A DNA stretch of 11,271 bases from CBDUEV01 sp965366365 (GTDB lineage: Bacteria > Actinomycetota > Acidimicrobiia > Spongiisociales > JAENVV01). This document shows, one piece after another, positions 1 through 7,065 of the stretch. Under the pieces are notes generated by a model. That model did no database searches, was not told the DNA's origin, and worked only from the letters and a program-made list of their open reading frames with translations. The stretch's first letter is position 1. The number at the start of each line of letters is the position of its first letter. Position numbers and translations under genes: made by a program. The stretch is taken from assembly GCA_965366365.1 (NCBI GenBank), contig CBDUEV010000086.1, forward strand, positions 1 through 11,271. The letters are read 5' to 3'.

Positions 1-280
1 GATCTACCGCTACATGGCGGAGCGGATGCGCTTCGACGAGCCCGAGGACCAGGAGCACGAGCGACGCCGCCAGAATCCACACGCTGACAGACCCGGCCGC
101 GATGAGGCCGACATGAACAGCCGTGAATACCGCCACCCCACCCAGCGGCACGGCCGGCTGCGTGTGAGCCTTCAGGGAAGGATCATCGGGACGGTCGATG
201 TAGCCGAGCGCCGGCCCGAGGCGAATGGCGGCAAAGCAGAGGAGGGCCGAGACGACTCCGGCCAGCGCTACCGGGACCAC
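1..280 (-). CDS. Polyprenyl-phosphate sugar-1-phosphate transferase, WecA/MraY-like, N-terminal part (runs off window)
   Basis: Only the first 93 codons are inside the window; the frame is still open at position 1. A GTG at 280-278 is the chosen start. It lies inside the last codons of the upstream glycosyltransferase, giving a 13-nt overlap and probable translational coupling. The visible protein has a hydrophobic segment (about residues 3-24), a cytoplasmic-loop signature GYIDRPDD (26-33) followed by PLGGVAVF (45-52), and two further hydrophobic stretches (about 48-62 and 66-82). This order matches the N-terminus of the WecA/MraY/TagO family, which transfers a sugar-1-phosphate from a UDP-sugar to undecaprenyl phosphate at the inner membrane face. 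That fits an initiating role beside glycosyltransferases. Oddity: where the family normally has an Asp-Asp pair at the end of the third segment (IGALDD in E. coli WecA), this protein reads LGLVEA (79-84). Family assignment is fairly safe; activity is uncertain. Confidence 0.72.
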   Translation of the reverse strand, partial: MVPVALAGVVSALLCFAAIRLGPALGYIDRPDDPSLKAHTQPAVPLGGVAVFTAVHVGLIAAGSVSVWILAASLVLLVLGLVEAHPLRHVAVD

Positions 281-2031
281 ACCAGGACCTGCGACGTCTC
301 GCCGGGATGCACCTCGGTGGTTCCCGCTCCCACGAATCCCATCTTCTGGTAGGCGCCGATGGCGGGTCGGTTCGCACTCCCCACCACCACCTTGACCTGC
401 TCCGACCCGAGGTCTGCCAGGTACCCCAACAGGGCCACGCCCAGGTCGTGACCGATGCCCTGGCCTCGATAGGCGGGGGACACCGCCATCGAGAGGAGTT
501 CGGCGTCGGGCCACTCGTCACCTTCGCCTCCATAGCGCGCCGTCTCCCATGCCCGCCGCACATTGGACGGTCGGAGAAGGCGGGGAAGGGCGGTGGCACC
601 GGCGGCGAGACCGTGACGGCGCAGGAAGTGGCGGTAGAACGTCGCGGTGCTGGTGGTCCCGGCGACAAAGCCCATCGGGCCGTCGCCCCGATCCGCCACC
701 AGGACAACGGCCTCGTCCCATTGCACCATCGCCTCATACAGGCGACGCATGAACCCCGGTCCGAGGCGGGGGAGGAACCCCCCGCTGATGCCTTCCCTAT
801 GGAGGCGGGCGAGCGAAGTGGCATCCGCCGTGGTTGCCCGGCGTATCTCCGGAGGGCGAGGCGAGGCGACGAGTTGAGCGCGCAGGTCGAGAATCTCTTT
901 GCGCTCGGCGACGTCGCGGTAGGCGTCCAGGACCCGCGTGACCACTCGCTCTTCGTCGAATTGTTCGACGGCTTTGGACCGGCTCGCCACTCCAAACCTC
1001 TCCCGTTCGGCGGGGTTCTCGCCGAGGCGCACGATGGCGGAGACGAGGTGGTCTGGTGACAAGACCGGGATGAGAAGGCCGTTCACCTCGTGATCGACCA
1101 CCTCGCGGCACCCACGAATATCGGTGGCGATCACCGGGAGTCCCATGGCAGCAGCCTCCATGGCGGCGCGCGGGAACCCCTCACGGTGGGAGGGAAGGAC
1201 GAAGATGTCCATGGCGCCGTAGAGATCGTCGAGGTCGGTGCGCATGCCGAGGAATCTGACGCCGGCTGCCCGGGCGTCGTCGACGAGCGCACCGGGGAGA
1301 GCATCGGGCTTGTCGCGGTCCTCGGGTCCGATCGCCAGGATTGTGTACTCGTCCCCGAGGCGGCCGGCTGCCTCGAAGAGCTCGAGATATCCCTTTTCGG
1401 CGACGAGACGTCCCACCATGCCCACCACGATCTGCTCGGGAGGGATGCCGAGTTCTTCCCGGACCGTTGCGCGGCCCTTGCGGTCGGCGCGCTCCGGGTC
1501 GTAGCGGGTCAGGTCGATCCCGTTGCCGAGCAGCCGAACACGTCCCCGGCGGGCCAGGTGGAGACGCTTCATCAGCGCCAGGTCTTCGCGGCTCTGCACC
1601 AGCTCCAGGTCCGAGAAACGGGCTGCCAGCGCTTCCAGGACGTAGACGATGGTCTTCTTGAGGATCGGATCGTCGGGTGCTGCGTACAGTCCGTGCACCG
1701 TGTTGATCACGATCGGCACACCCGCCCACCGTCCCAGGATCCGTCCGTAGAGGCCCGGCTTGGGATTGTGAGTGTGGAGGATGTCCGGCCGTTCGCGGCG
1801 AAGGATCTTCCACAGTTGCCCGGCGGCGGCGAGGTCGGCGAGCGGCGCTACGCCTCGGGTGGACGAAGGGAGGGGAATGTGGGTGATCCCGGCCGCCTCG
1901 ATCTCCTCCACCCACGGTCCTGGGGCGCTGATTCCGATCGCCTCCGCCCCGAGTTCCTCGACAGACAGGAGTTGAGCGAAGACGAGGTACCGCAGGCTGA
2001 GGTCGACGGTCGTGAGGTGGGCGATCTTCAT
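268..2031 (-). CDS. GT4-family glycosyltransferase fused to a C-terminal GNAT acyltransferase domain
   Basis: 587 residues from an ATG that overlaps the upstream gene's TGA (ATGA, 4 nt). Residues 1 to about 375 form a GT-B, GT4-type retaining glycosyltransferase. It has the N-terminal MKIAHLTT strand, HTHNPKPGLYGR (86-97), TVHG (111-114), GNGIDLTRYDP (169-179), GRLVAEKG (207-214) as the start of the nucleotide-sugar domain, and the donor-site E-x7-E motif EGFPRAAME (284-292). Residues about 395-587 form a second domain with GNAT features: LLSMAVSPAYRGQGIG (512-527) carrying the acetyl-CoA pyrophosphate loop RGQGIG, and NRPAIGAYQKMGFV (554-567) at the motif B position. Plain GT4 enzymes are about 350-400 residues, so the extra ~190 residues are a true fusion; no stop or frameshift lies between. 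Known family role: sugar transfer from an NDP-sugar to a lipid-linked acceptor at the cytoplasmic membrane. Inferred: the GNAT part acylates an amino sugar, as PseH and WecD do, possibly one derived from the keto sugar made by the neighbouring 4,6-dehydratase. The sugar and acyl donor cannot be named. Confidence 0.9.
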   Translation of the reverse strand: MKIAHLTTVDLSLRYLVFAQLLSVEELGAEAIGISAPGPWVEEIEAAGITHIPLPSSTRGVAPLADLAAAGQLWKILRRERPDILHTHNPKPGLYGRILGRWAGVPIVINTVHGLYAAPDDPILKKTIVYVLEALAARFSDLELVQSREDLALMKRLHLARRGRVRLLGNGIDLTRYDPERADRKGRATVREELGIPPEQIVVGMVGRLVAEKGYLELFEAAGRLGDEYTILAIGPEDRDKPDALPGALVDDARAAGVRFLGMRTDLDDLYGAMDIFVLPSHREGFPRAAMEAAAMGLPVIATDIRGCREVVDHEVNGLLIPVLSPDHLVSAIVRLGENPAERERFGVASRSKAVEQFDEERVVTRVLDAYRDVAERKEILDLRAQLVASPRPPEIRRATTADATSLARLHREGISGGFLPRLGPGFMRRLYEAMVQWDEAVVLVADRGDGPMGFVAGTTSTATFYRHFLRRHGLAAGATALPRLLRPSNVRRAWETARYGGEGDEWPDAELLSMAVSPAYRGQGIGHDLGVALLGYLADLGSEQVKVVVGSANRPAIGAYQKMGFVGAGTTEVHPGETSQVLVWSR

Positions 2032-3155
2032 GACTTCGATCCTCGATCCTGGGCCAGGTCGGTCAGGGCTTCGTCATAGCGCTCGATGGCGGCAGCCATG
2101 GTGAAGGTCCGTTCAGCCATGGCCCTGGCCGCCTCACCGGCGGCTCGCCGGGCAGGGGGATCGAGAGCGTAGGCGCGCAACGCAGCCGCCGCGGCGAGCG
2201 AGTCACCGGCTCGGACCAGCTGTCCGGTCACTCCCGGCACAACGGTCTCGGACACGCCGCCGACGTCGAAAGCCACTGACGGGATTCCGGCCGCCGCCGC
2301 CTCGAGTGTGGCGGCCGGGAGCCCCTCGGTTCGTGAGGTGAGGAGCAGGACGTCTGCCCAGGCGAGGTGCGGTCTGACGTCTGGAACCGACCCTGCCAAC
2401 TCGACGACCGCATCCGACCCGGCCGACCGAGCGGCGGCGGTGACGGCAGCTTCGAGAGGCCCGGCGCCCACCATTCGCAGCACCGCCGGGGTGTCGGACG
2501 TGAGTTCGTTGAGGACGGCGACGGCGGCCATGGGGTCCTTTTCCGTCGAGAGGCTTCCGAGAAACAGGATCCGCATCGGTGGGTCGTGCGGCTGGCGATC
2601 CACCTCGAACATCGTATCCGGCACCCCCGTCGGGAGAATCCGAACGCGGTCCTGGGACACGCCGAACTGTGCTGTGAGCTGGGCTGCCGTGGGCGTCGAC
2701 ACGGAGTAGACATGGTCGACGAGGGCGAGGAAACCCCGATACGCAAACCTCTTGCGAGGGGTGTTCGCCCAGAAGGAAGGCTCCCCGATGCTGGAATAGA
2801 CGAGGCGGGGGCGTCGGGCCATGGTGCGAGTGGCCGCCACCCCATAGTGGAGGGTCGAGGAACCGTTGGCCAGGACGACGTGGGGGCGATGGGACCGGAG
2901 CCTGCGGCGGAGGAGCCGCACCACGCCCAGGTCCAGCCTGCCCACCATCGATTCCGAGAGCGGGTGGGCATCGACCGAGCTCGAGCTCCCCGAGTGCCTG
3001 CCCAGAGCGACGAAATCCACCTGCCATCCACGCTCCGGCAGCCCCGCCGCCAGACGCTCCCCGAAGACCTCTGCACCGCGGCGTTGGGTGCTGGTCACCA
3101 GGATCGTCAGCCGTTTTGGCGTGTCGGAGACGTCGTCTTCGATGTGTGTGCCCAC
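2028..3155 (-). CDS. GT4-family glycosyltransferase
   Basis: I place the start at the GTG at 3155-3153, preceded by AGGGGGG on the minus strand (plus 3159-3165). An in-frame TTG at 3203 would add 16 low-complexity residues and lacks such a site. The 375-residue product is normal for GT4. It shows KRLTILVTSTQRRGAEVF near the N-terminus (14-31; the RRGAEVF part suits the acceptor-side GT-B loop), ILPTGVPD (173-180), GSLSTEKDP (200-208) opening the donor domain, and the E-x7-E donor-site motif EGLPAATLE (277-285) followed by GIPSVAFDVGGVSE (290-303). These features indicate a retaining GT-B enzyme adding a sugar from a nucleotide donor to a growing polyprenyl-linked glycan in the cytoplasm. It is the first visible gene of a minus-strand run, with its TGA overlapping the next gene's ATG by 4 nt, so the three genes are probably co-transcribed. 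Sugar specificity cannot be read from sequence. Confidence 0.88.
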   Translation of the reverse strand: MGTHIEDDVSDTPKRLTILVTSTQRRGAEVFGERLAAGLPERGWQVDFVALGRHSGSSSSVDAHPLSESMVGRLDLGVVRLLRRRLRSHRPHVVLANGSSTLHYGVAATRTMARRPRLVYSSIGEPSFWANTPRKRFAYRGFLALVDHVYSVSTPTAAQLTAQFGVSQDRVRILPTGVPDTMFEVDRQPHDPPMRILFLGSLSTEKDPMAAVAVLNELTSDTPAVLRMVGAGPLEAAVTAAARSAGSDAVVELAGSVPDVRPHLAWADVLLLTSRTEGLPAATLEAAAAGIPSVAFDVGGVSETVVPGVTGQLVRAGDSLAAAAALRAYALDPPARRAAGEAARAMAERTFTMAAAIERYDEALTDLAQDRGSKS

Positions 3156-3283
3156 CGTCCCCCCTGGATTCGGGCCGAATCGTCCGCCGGCTACGCCGGC
3201 CAATGGGGCAGCCTAGCTCGACCGGCCCTGCCGCAGGGGAGGGGACTCAACGAACGCTTGCCGCCTCAGATTTGTGCTGGCCA

Positions 3284-3310
3284 TTGACCCGACCGACGAC
3301 TAGGTTAAAC
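3284..3310 (+). promoter_or_regulatory. Weak promoter candidate upstream of the 4,6-dehydratase
   Basis: TTGACC at 3284-3289 resembles a -35 hexamer. An AT-richer patch, TAGGTTAAAC (3301-3310), follows in otherwise GC-rich DNA. The spacing is poor: 11 nt to TAGGTT, 15 nt to TTAAAC. This is only a hint at where transcription of the plus-strand gene may start. The opposite-strand operon must also be served from this divergent region, but I see no convincing promoter for it. Confidence 0.2.
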
Positions 3311-3313
3311 GGG

Positions 3314-3329
3314 GAGTCCTAAGGGACTC
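3314..3329. promoter_or_regulatory. Inverted repeat (operator-like or 5' leader hairpin)
   Basis: GAGTCC (3314-3319) and GGACTC (3324-3329) are perfect inverted arms around TAAG. The element sits just downstream of the weak promoter candidate and 61 nt before the dehydratase ATG, between two divergent transcription units. It could be an operator serving either unit or a small hairpin in the leader. The half-site GGGACTC also occurs at 3242-3248 in the same spacer. Confidence 0.35.
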
Positions 3330-3373
3330 GGGGGCGGTCTGGGGGACGTAGGCCGAGGGAAGCCAGCCGATAC

Positions 3374-3382
3374 AAGGGGGGA
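3374..3382 (+). promoter_or_regulatory. Ribosome binding site of the 4,6-dehydratase
   Basis: AAGGGGGGA ends 8 nt before the ATG at 3391. The same G-rich form (AAGGGGGG) precedes the halogenase-like gene on the other strand. It supports the ATG as the start rather than downstream GTG codons. Confidence 0.6.
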
Positions 3383-3390
3383 CTGCACCA

Positions 3391-5346
3391 ATGGTGACGT
3401 CCAAGCAAGAACATCGAAACGGTAGGGATGCCCGTTTCGCTCACATCGCCAGGGGCCTCGCGTCGGTCCGGGCAGACGTTTCATTCGCAGTGGTGGACGC
3501 ATTGTTGGTGACGATGGCTTACACCGTTGCGCTGATCCTGCGATTCATCGATCAACCCACCGGCGTCCCGATTCACTGGTGGCAGGATTTCTTGTGGGTC
3601 CTCCCGGTGATCGTGGCGGTTCACCTGGTATTCAACATTCTCCTCGGAACCTACGGGCACGTCTGGGAGCACGCCAGCATTGCGGAGGCCACCAGGATCG
3701 TGGTTGCCTCGGTTCTGGCTGGTTCAATGGTGCTGGTGGGAGTCCTGACGGTCCGCGGCGTCACCGACATCGTGGGACCCATTCCGATCGGGTCGGTGAT
3801 CCTCGGCGCGCTCCTCACCGTCATGCTGACGGGGGCGGTTCGATTTCGCACCAGGTTGTTCTCGTTCAATCGCACGAATTCCGAAGCCGGAAAGCAGCAA
3901 CGGGTGCTGGTGGTGGGCGTCGGTCGATCGGCTGCCAACCTCGCTCGACACCTCGGTATCCACGACTCGTCGCGACGTGTGGTGGGTTTCGTCACTTCCG
4001 GGTCCGCCGACACCAACCGGCGCTTGGCCGGTCTTCCCGTCCTCGGATCGGTGGAGGAGGTCGCCAGCCTCGTCGAGGAATTCGAAATCGACGAGATGAT
4101 CGTCGCCACCAGCGACGGTTCCCATCTCGTGCGCCGGCTGGTCGACCTCTGCCTGACCATCGACGTCCGGCTACGAATCCTTCCGGATATCGATTCGATC
4201 ATGCACGACGACACCATCGTGCAGGATGTCCGTGACCTTCAGCCGGAAGACCTCCTCGAGCGGCCCACCGTGCAAACCGATCTCGAACAGGTCGGCGGAA
4301 CACTGGAGGGGAAACGAGTTCTGGTGACAGGGGCCGGCGGCTCGATCGGATCCGAGCTGGTCCGCCAGATCATCAAATTCCGCCCTTCGACCTTGCTGGT
4401 CCTCGATCACGACGAGACCCATCTGCACGAAGCTCTCGCCAAGTGGGCCGGCTCAGGGGTTGAGCTGGAGCCGCTTCTCTGCGACATCAGGGATCGGACC
4501 CGAGTCCTCAGAGTCTTCGAGGAGGCTCAGCCCGACGTGGTGTTCCATGCCGCGGCTCACAAGCATGTTCCCATCCTCGAGGCCTGCCCCGAAGAGGCGG
4601 TCAAGACCAATGTCCTCGGCACCCAGTATCTGCTCGATGGATGTCGCCGCTCGGGCGTCAGCCGGTTCGTGTTGATCTCCACAGACAAGGCGTGCGATCC
4701 GGTCGGTGTCATGGGGGCATCGAAGCGGGTGGCGGAGATGCTCGTGCAGGCCTCGGCCAAGACAGACCCATCGTGCGTCTATTCGGCGGTCAGGTTCGGC
4801 AACGTCCTCGCCAGCCGCGGCAGTGTCGTACCCACCTTCATCGGGCAGATCAAGCGAGGTGGGCCGGTCACGGTCACCGACCCGGAGATGACCCGCTATT
4901 TCATGACCATTCCCGAAGCGGTGGAACTGGTCCTGCAGGCATCGGCGATCGCCCGCGGGGGAGAGATCCTCGTCCTCGACATGGGCGAGCCGATTCTCAT
5001 CGTCGACCTGGCGCATCGACTCATCCGCATGGCCGGGCTGGTCCCGGTGCGCGACATCGAGGTCAAGTACACAGGACGACGTCCCGGTGAGAAACTGCAC
5101 GAGACGTTGTCGACGGCTCCGCTCGTGCCCAGCAGCCATCCACGCGTGTCTGTGGCCGATCAAGGCTGGCCGGGAGCGGTGACGCTCTTCGATACCGTGC
5201 ACGAGTTGGTGCGGATGGCGGCCATCGGTGACCAGGAAGGTCTCCGCGAGATGCTTCTGGCGGTGTCGTCGCGGGATTGGACTCCCGACGAGATGGTGGA
5301 CCTCGACAATCTCGAAGTGTCACTGGGCCGTCAAGCCGCCAGCTGA
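3391..5346 (+). CDS. Membrane-anchored nucleotide-sugar 4,6-dehydratase (CapD/WbpM/PglF-like)
   Basis: 651 residues, the normal length of the long, membrane-bound form. Hydrophobic segments at about residues 33-51, 68-86, 103-120 and 133-150 give an N-terminal four-helix anchor. A first Rossmann-like domain follows, with VLVVGVGRSAANLARHLG (172-189). The catalytic short-chain dehydrogenase-type domain starts at about 305, with the NAD-binding loop GAGGSIG (314-320), FHAAAHKHVP (385-394), STDKACDP (430-437) and MGASKR (441-446). Here Met441 takes the place of the usual tyrosine and Lys445 is the conserved lysine, as in WbpM-type enzymes. TGRRPGEKLHE (561-571) is the typical C-terminal signature. 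Known reaction of the family: UDP-GlcNAc to the 4-keto-6-deoxy sugar, the precursor of N-acetylated diamino or amino-deoxy sugars. No aminotransferase is in the window to use the product. The gene stands alone on the plus strand between divergent and convergent glycan genes. Confidence 0.93.
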   Translation: MVTSKQEHRNGRDARFAHIARGLASVRADVSFAVVDALLVTMAYTVALILRFIDQPTGVPIHWWQDFLWVLPVIVAVHLVFNILLGTYGHVWEHASIAEATRIVVASVLAGSMVLVGVLTVRGVTDIVGPIPIGSVILGALLTVMLTGAVRFRTRLFSFNRTNSEAGKQQRVLVVGVGRSAANLARHLGIHDSSRRVVGFVTSGSADTNRRLAGLPVLGSVEEVASLVEEFEIDEMIVATSDGSHLVRRLVDLCLTIDVRLRILPDIDSIMHDDTIVQDVRDLQPEDLLERPTVQTDLEQVGGTLEGKRVLVTGAGGSIGSELVRQIIKFRPSTLLVLDHDETHLHEALAKWAGSGVELEPLLCDIRDRTRVLRVFEEAQPDVVFHAAAHKHVPILEACPEEAVKTNVLGTQYLLDGCRRSGVSRFVLISTDKACDPVGVMGASKRVAEMLVQASAKTDPSCVYSAVRFGNVLASRGSVVPTFIGQIKRGGPVTVTDPEMTRYFMTIPEAVELVLQASAIARGGEILVLDMGEPILIVDLAHRLIRMAGLVPVRDIEVKYTGRRPGEKLHETLSTAPLVPSSHPRVSVADQGWPGAVTLFDTVHELVRMAAIGDQEGLREMLLAVSSRDWTPDEMVDLDNLEVSLGRQAAS

Positions 5347-5369
5347 CCTACGCCTGCTGACCTGCGTCT
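5342..5369. repeat. Imperfect 14-bp tandem duplication over the dehydratase stop codon
   Basis: Units gctgacctacgcct (5342-5355) and gctgacctgcgtct (5356-5369) match at 12 of 14 positions. The first contains the TGA stop (5344-5346) of the 4,6-dehydratase. This is the first of three back-to-back short duplications in the spacer. Confidence 0.6.
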
Positions 5370-5394
5370 GGTTCAGCCCCGTCTGGTTCAGCCC
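5365..5394. repeat. Exact 15-bp tandem duplication
   Basis: The unit cgtctggttcagccc occurs at 5365-5379 and again at 5380-5394 with no mismatch. It abuts the preceding 14-bp duplication, so this end of the convergent spacer looks built by repeated slippage events. Confidence 0.8.
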
Positions 5395-5418
5395 TGCTCG
5401 GTAGCCCCGGTCGTTCTC

Positions 5419-5448
5419 TCAGGCTGATTCGTCAGGCTGATTCGTCAG
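5419..5448. repeat. 13-bp tandem duplication
   Basis: The unit tcaggctgattcg occurs at 5419-5431 and 5432-5444 exactly, followed by a partial third copy, tcag (5445-5448). The second copy plus the partial third creates the hairpin annotated at 5435-5450. Confidence 0.8.
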
Positions 5449-5450
5449 CC
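5435..5450. terminator. Candidate bidirectional terminator hairpin with TTCG loop
   Basis: GGCTGA (5435-5440), TTCG (5441-5444) and TCAGCC (5445-5450) form a perfect 6-bp stem with a very stable UUCG-type tetraloop when transcribed from the plus strand. An outer pairing, CCCCGG (5405-5410) with CCGGGG (5450-5455), is an alternative. It lies between converging genes, where a terminator is expected. There is no run of T residues on either side, so the terminator call rests on position and structure only. Confidence 0.42.
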
Positions 5451-5484
5451 CGGGGGAGAGGGCGATCCTCGGAGTCGATGCCAC

Positions 5485-7065
5485 TCAGGTGGTGAGAGCG
5501 TGCAGCGCCTGGCGGTCGATCTTCCCCGTAGAGGTCTTCGGGAGGCGGTCGAGAAGTTCGAACCGTTCGGGGATCATGTACTTGGGAACGCGCTCGGCGC
5601 ACCATTTCGCCAACTCTGCTTTGGTCTGTTCACCACCGACCACCACGTAGGCCCATATCCGGTTGGAGACGACCTCGTCCGGAATGGCCACGACGGCGCA
5701 TTCCAGCACCTCCGTGTGTGCGTAGAGGGCGGTTTCGATCTCGCCGAGTTCGATGCGGTAGCCGCGACTCTTGATCTGGTGGTCCTTGCGACCGACGAAC
5801 CGGTAGTCGCCCGATTCGAGTTCCACCACCAGGTCACCGGTGGCGTAGGCGAGGTCGGTTTCGCCGGCGCTTGTCGGGTTGGGCAACAAGCGGGCGGCCG
5901 TCTTCTCGGGATCGCCCCAGTATCCGTGCATGACGGTGGCGCCCCGTACGAACAGCTCACCCTCCTCACCCGGCGCCGCCCGGGAGCCGTCGCTCTTCAT
6001 CACATACGTCTCGACGTTGGAGATCGCCCGGCCGATCGGGATGTCGCCGCCCTCAGGATCGGGCGCCTCCGGTACCCGGTAGGCGGTGCACACATTGGTC
6101 TCGGTGGGTCCGTACCAGTTGTGGAACTCGGCGTGCGGGAGCCGCTTCATGAGCGTGGCGAGATATTTGCTGGGAAACACCTCCCCGGCGAACACCACGG
6201 TCCGAAGGGACGGAAGCGCCCCCTCCTCGAGGTTGGCGTGCTGGATGAGAAGCGAGAGAATCGACGGAACCGAATACCACACCGTGATCTCGGCCTTGTC
6301 TATGAACTTGGCCACTTCGACGGGAAACACCGACGTGGTGCGAGGCACCAGGGTGACGGAGGCCCCGACCCCGCAGGAGGCGTAGAGATCGAAGATGGAA
6401 AGGTCGAAGTGGAACGGGGCGTGGCTCGACAAACGGTCCTCGCAGGTGAGGCCGGTCTCGTCGATGGCCCACTCCACGAACGCCAGGGCGTTGCGGTGGG
6501 ACAACATGACGCCCTTGGGGGCTCCTGTCGAGCCTGAGGTGTAGAGGATGTAGGCCAGGTCCTCGTCGATCCTGCGCACCCCTGGTGGGGCAGACGGCCA
6601 GGCCTCCAGATCGGATCCGCTCACCAGGTCGACCTGCTCCTCCATCTCGGTGGGGAGTTGGTCGGACGGGAGGTCCATCACGATCAGCGTGGTGAGAGGG
6701 GCGCCCTGGGAGATCAGTTCCGGCCAACCCTTCTTCTCGCGGGAGGCGGTGATGAGGAGGCGGATGCCGCAATCGGCGGCGATGTAGGCCAAACGGTGGG
6801 CGGGGGCGCGGGAATCGAGCGGCACGTACACGGCACCGGCCTTGAGGGTTGCGTAGATGCCGACAACCGCCTCCAGCGATTTGTCGAGGTAAAGACCGAC
6901 CCGGTCGCCGGGACCGACCCCTTTCTGGATGAGGAGGTGGGCGAGGCGGTTACTTCTTTCGTCGAGTTGGCGGTAGGTGATCATCCGATCGCGATCGAAG
7001 ACCGCCGGCCGCTCCGGTTGGTCAGAAGCAGAGGCAGCCAGCAGCTCGTGGAGGAGGTTGGCCAT
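5485..7065 (-). CDS. Standalone amino-acid adenylation enzyme (PltF/DltA-like, ligates an amino acid to a carrier protein)
   Basis: 526 residues from the ATG at 7065-7063, which overlaps the upstream TGA (ATGA). Core motifs of NRPS-type adenylation domains are all present: YTSGSTGAPKGV (175-186), FHFDLSIFD (218-226), NWYGPTE (316-322), YATGD (407-411), VGRKDHQIKSRGYRIELGEIE (core A8, about 424-444, within which the invariant Asp and the hinge lie), and TSTGKIDR with catalytic Lys515. Aligned to GrsA by eye, the pocket is D221, L222, F225, Y264, V291, A293, W317, V325, C326, K515. The sequence sits between DltA (D-alanine ligase) and the L-prolyl-AMP ligases such as PltF; the pocket cysteine of DltA is an alanine here. 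No carrier or condensation domain is attached, so the product must be loaded onto a separate carrier protein. Neighbours (PltE-like dehydrogenase, halogenase-like enzyme) favour a proline-type substrate, but D-alanine or another small amino acid is possible. Confidence 0.88.
   Translation of the reverse strand: MANLLHELLAASASDQPERPAVFDRDRMITYRQLDERSNRLAHLLIQKGVGPGDRVGLYLDKSLEAVVGIYATLKAGAVYVPLDSRAPAHRLAYIAADCGIRLLITASREKKGWPELISQGAPLTTLIVMDLPSDQLPTEMEEQVDLVSGSDLEAWPSAPPGVRRIDEDLAYILYTSGSTGAPKGVMLSHRNALAFVEWAIDETGLTCEDRLSSHAPFHFDLSIFDLYASCGVGASVTLVPRTTSVFPVEVAKFIDKAEITVWYSVPSILSLLIQHANLEEGALPSLRTVVFAGEVFPSKYLATLMKRLPHAEFHNWYGPTETNVCTAYRVPEAPDPEGGDIPIGRAISNVETYVMKSDGSRAAPGEEGELFVRGATVMHGYWGDPEKTAARLLPNPTSAGETDLAYATGDLVVELESGDYRFVGRKDHQIKSRGYRIELGEIETALYAHTEVLECAVVAIPDEVVSNRIWAYVVVGGEQTKAELAKWCAERVPKYMIPERFELLDRLPKTSTGKIDRQALHALTT

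Noticed and set aside
1090..2079. Plus-strand open frame of about 330 codons opposite the fusion glycosyltransferase
   Set aside because: Antisense shadow of a clear GT4 domain; His/Arg/Asp-rich translation without motifs.
2367..3287. Plus-strand open frame of about 300 codons across the first GT4 gene and the divergent spacer
   Set aside because: Composition is Arg/His/Gly-rich with no motif, and it overlaps a GT4 gene with intact signature motifs.
5500..6537. Plus-strand open frame of about 345 codons opposite the adenylation gene
   Set aside because: Antisense shadow; the opposite strand carries every adenylation core motif in this stretch.
6625..6636. Palindrome CAGGTCGACCTG inside the adenylation gene, similar in half-site to the 19-bp dyad
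   Set aside because: It lies within coding sequence, has different centre spacing, and is short enough to occur by chance in GC-rich DNA.
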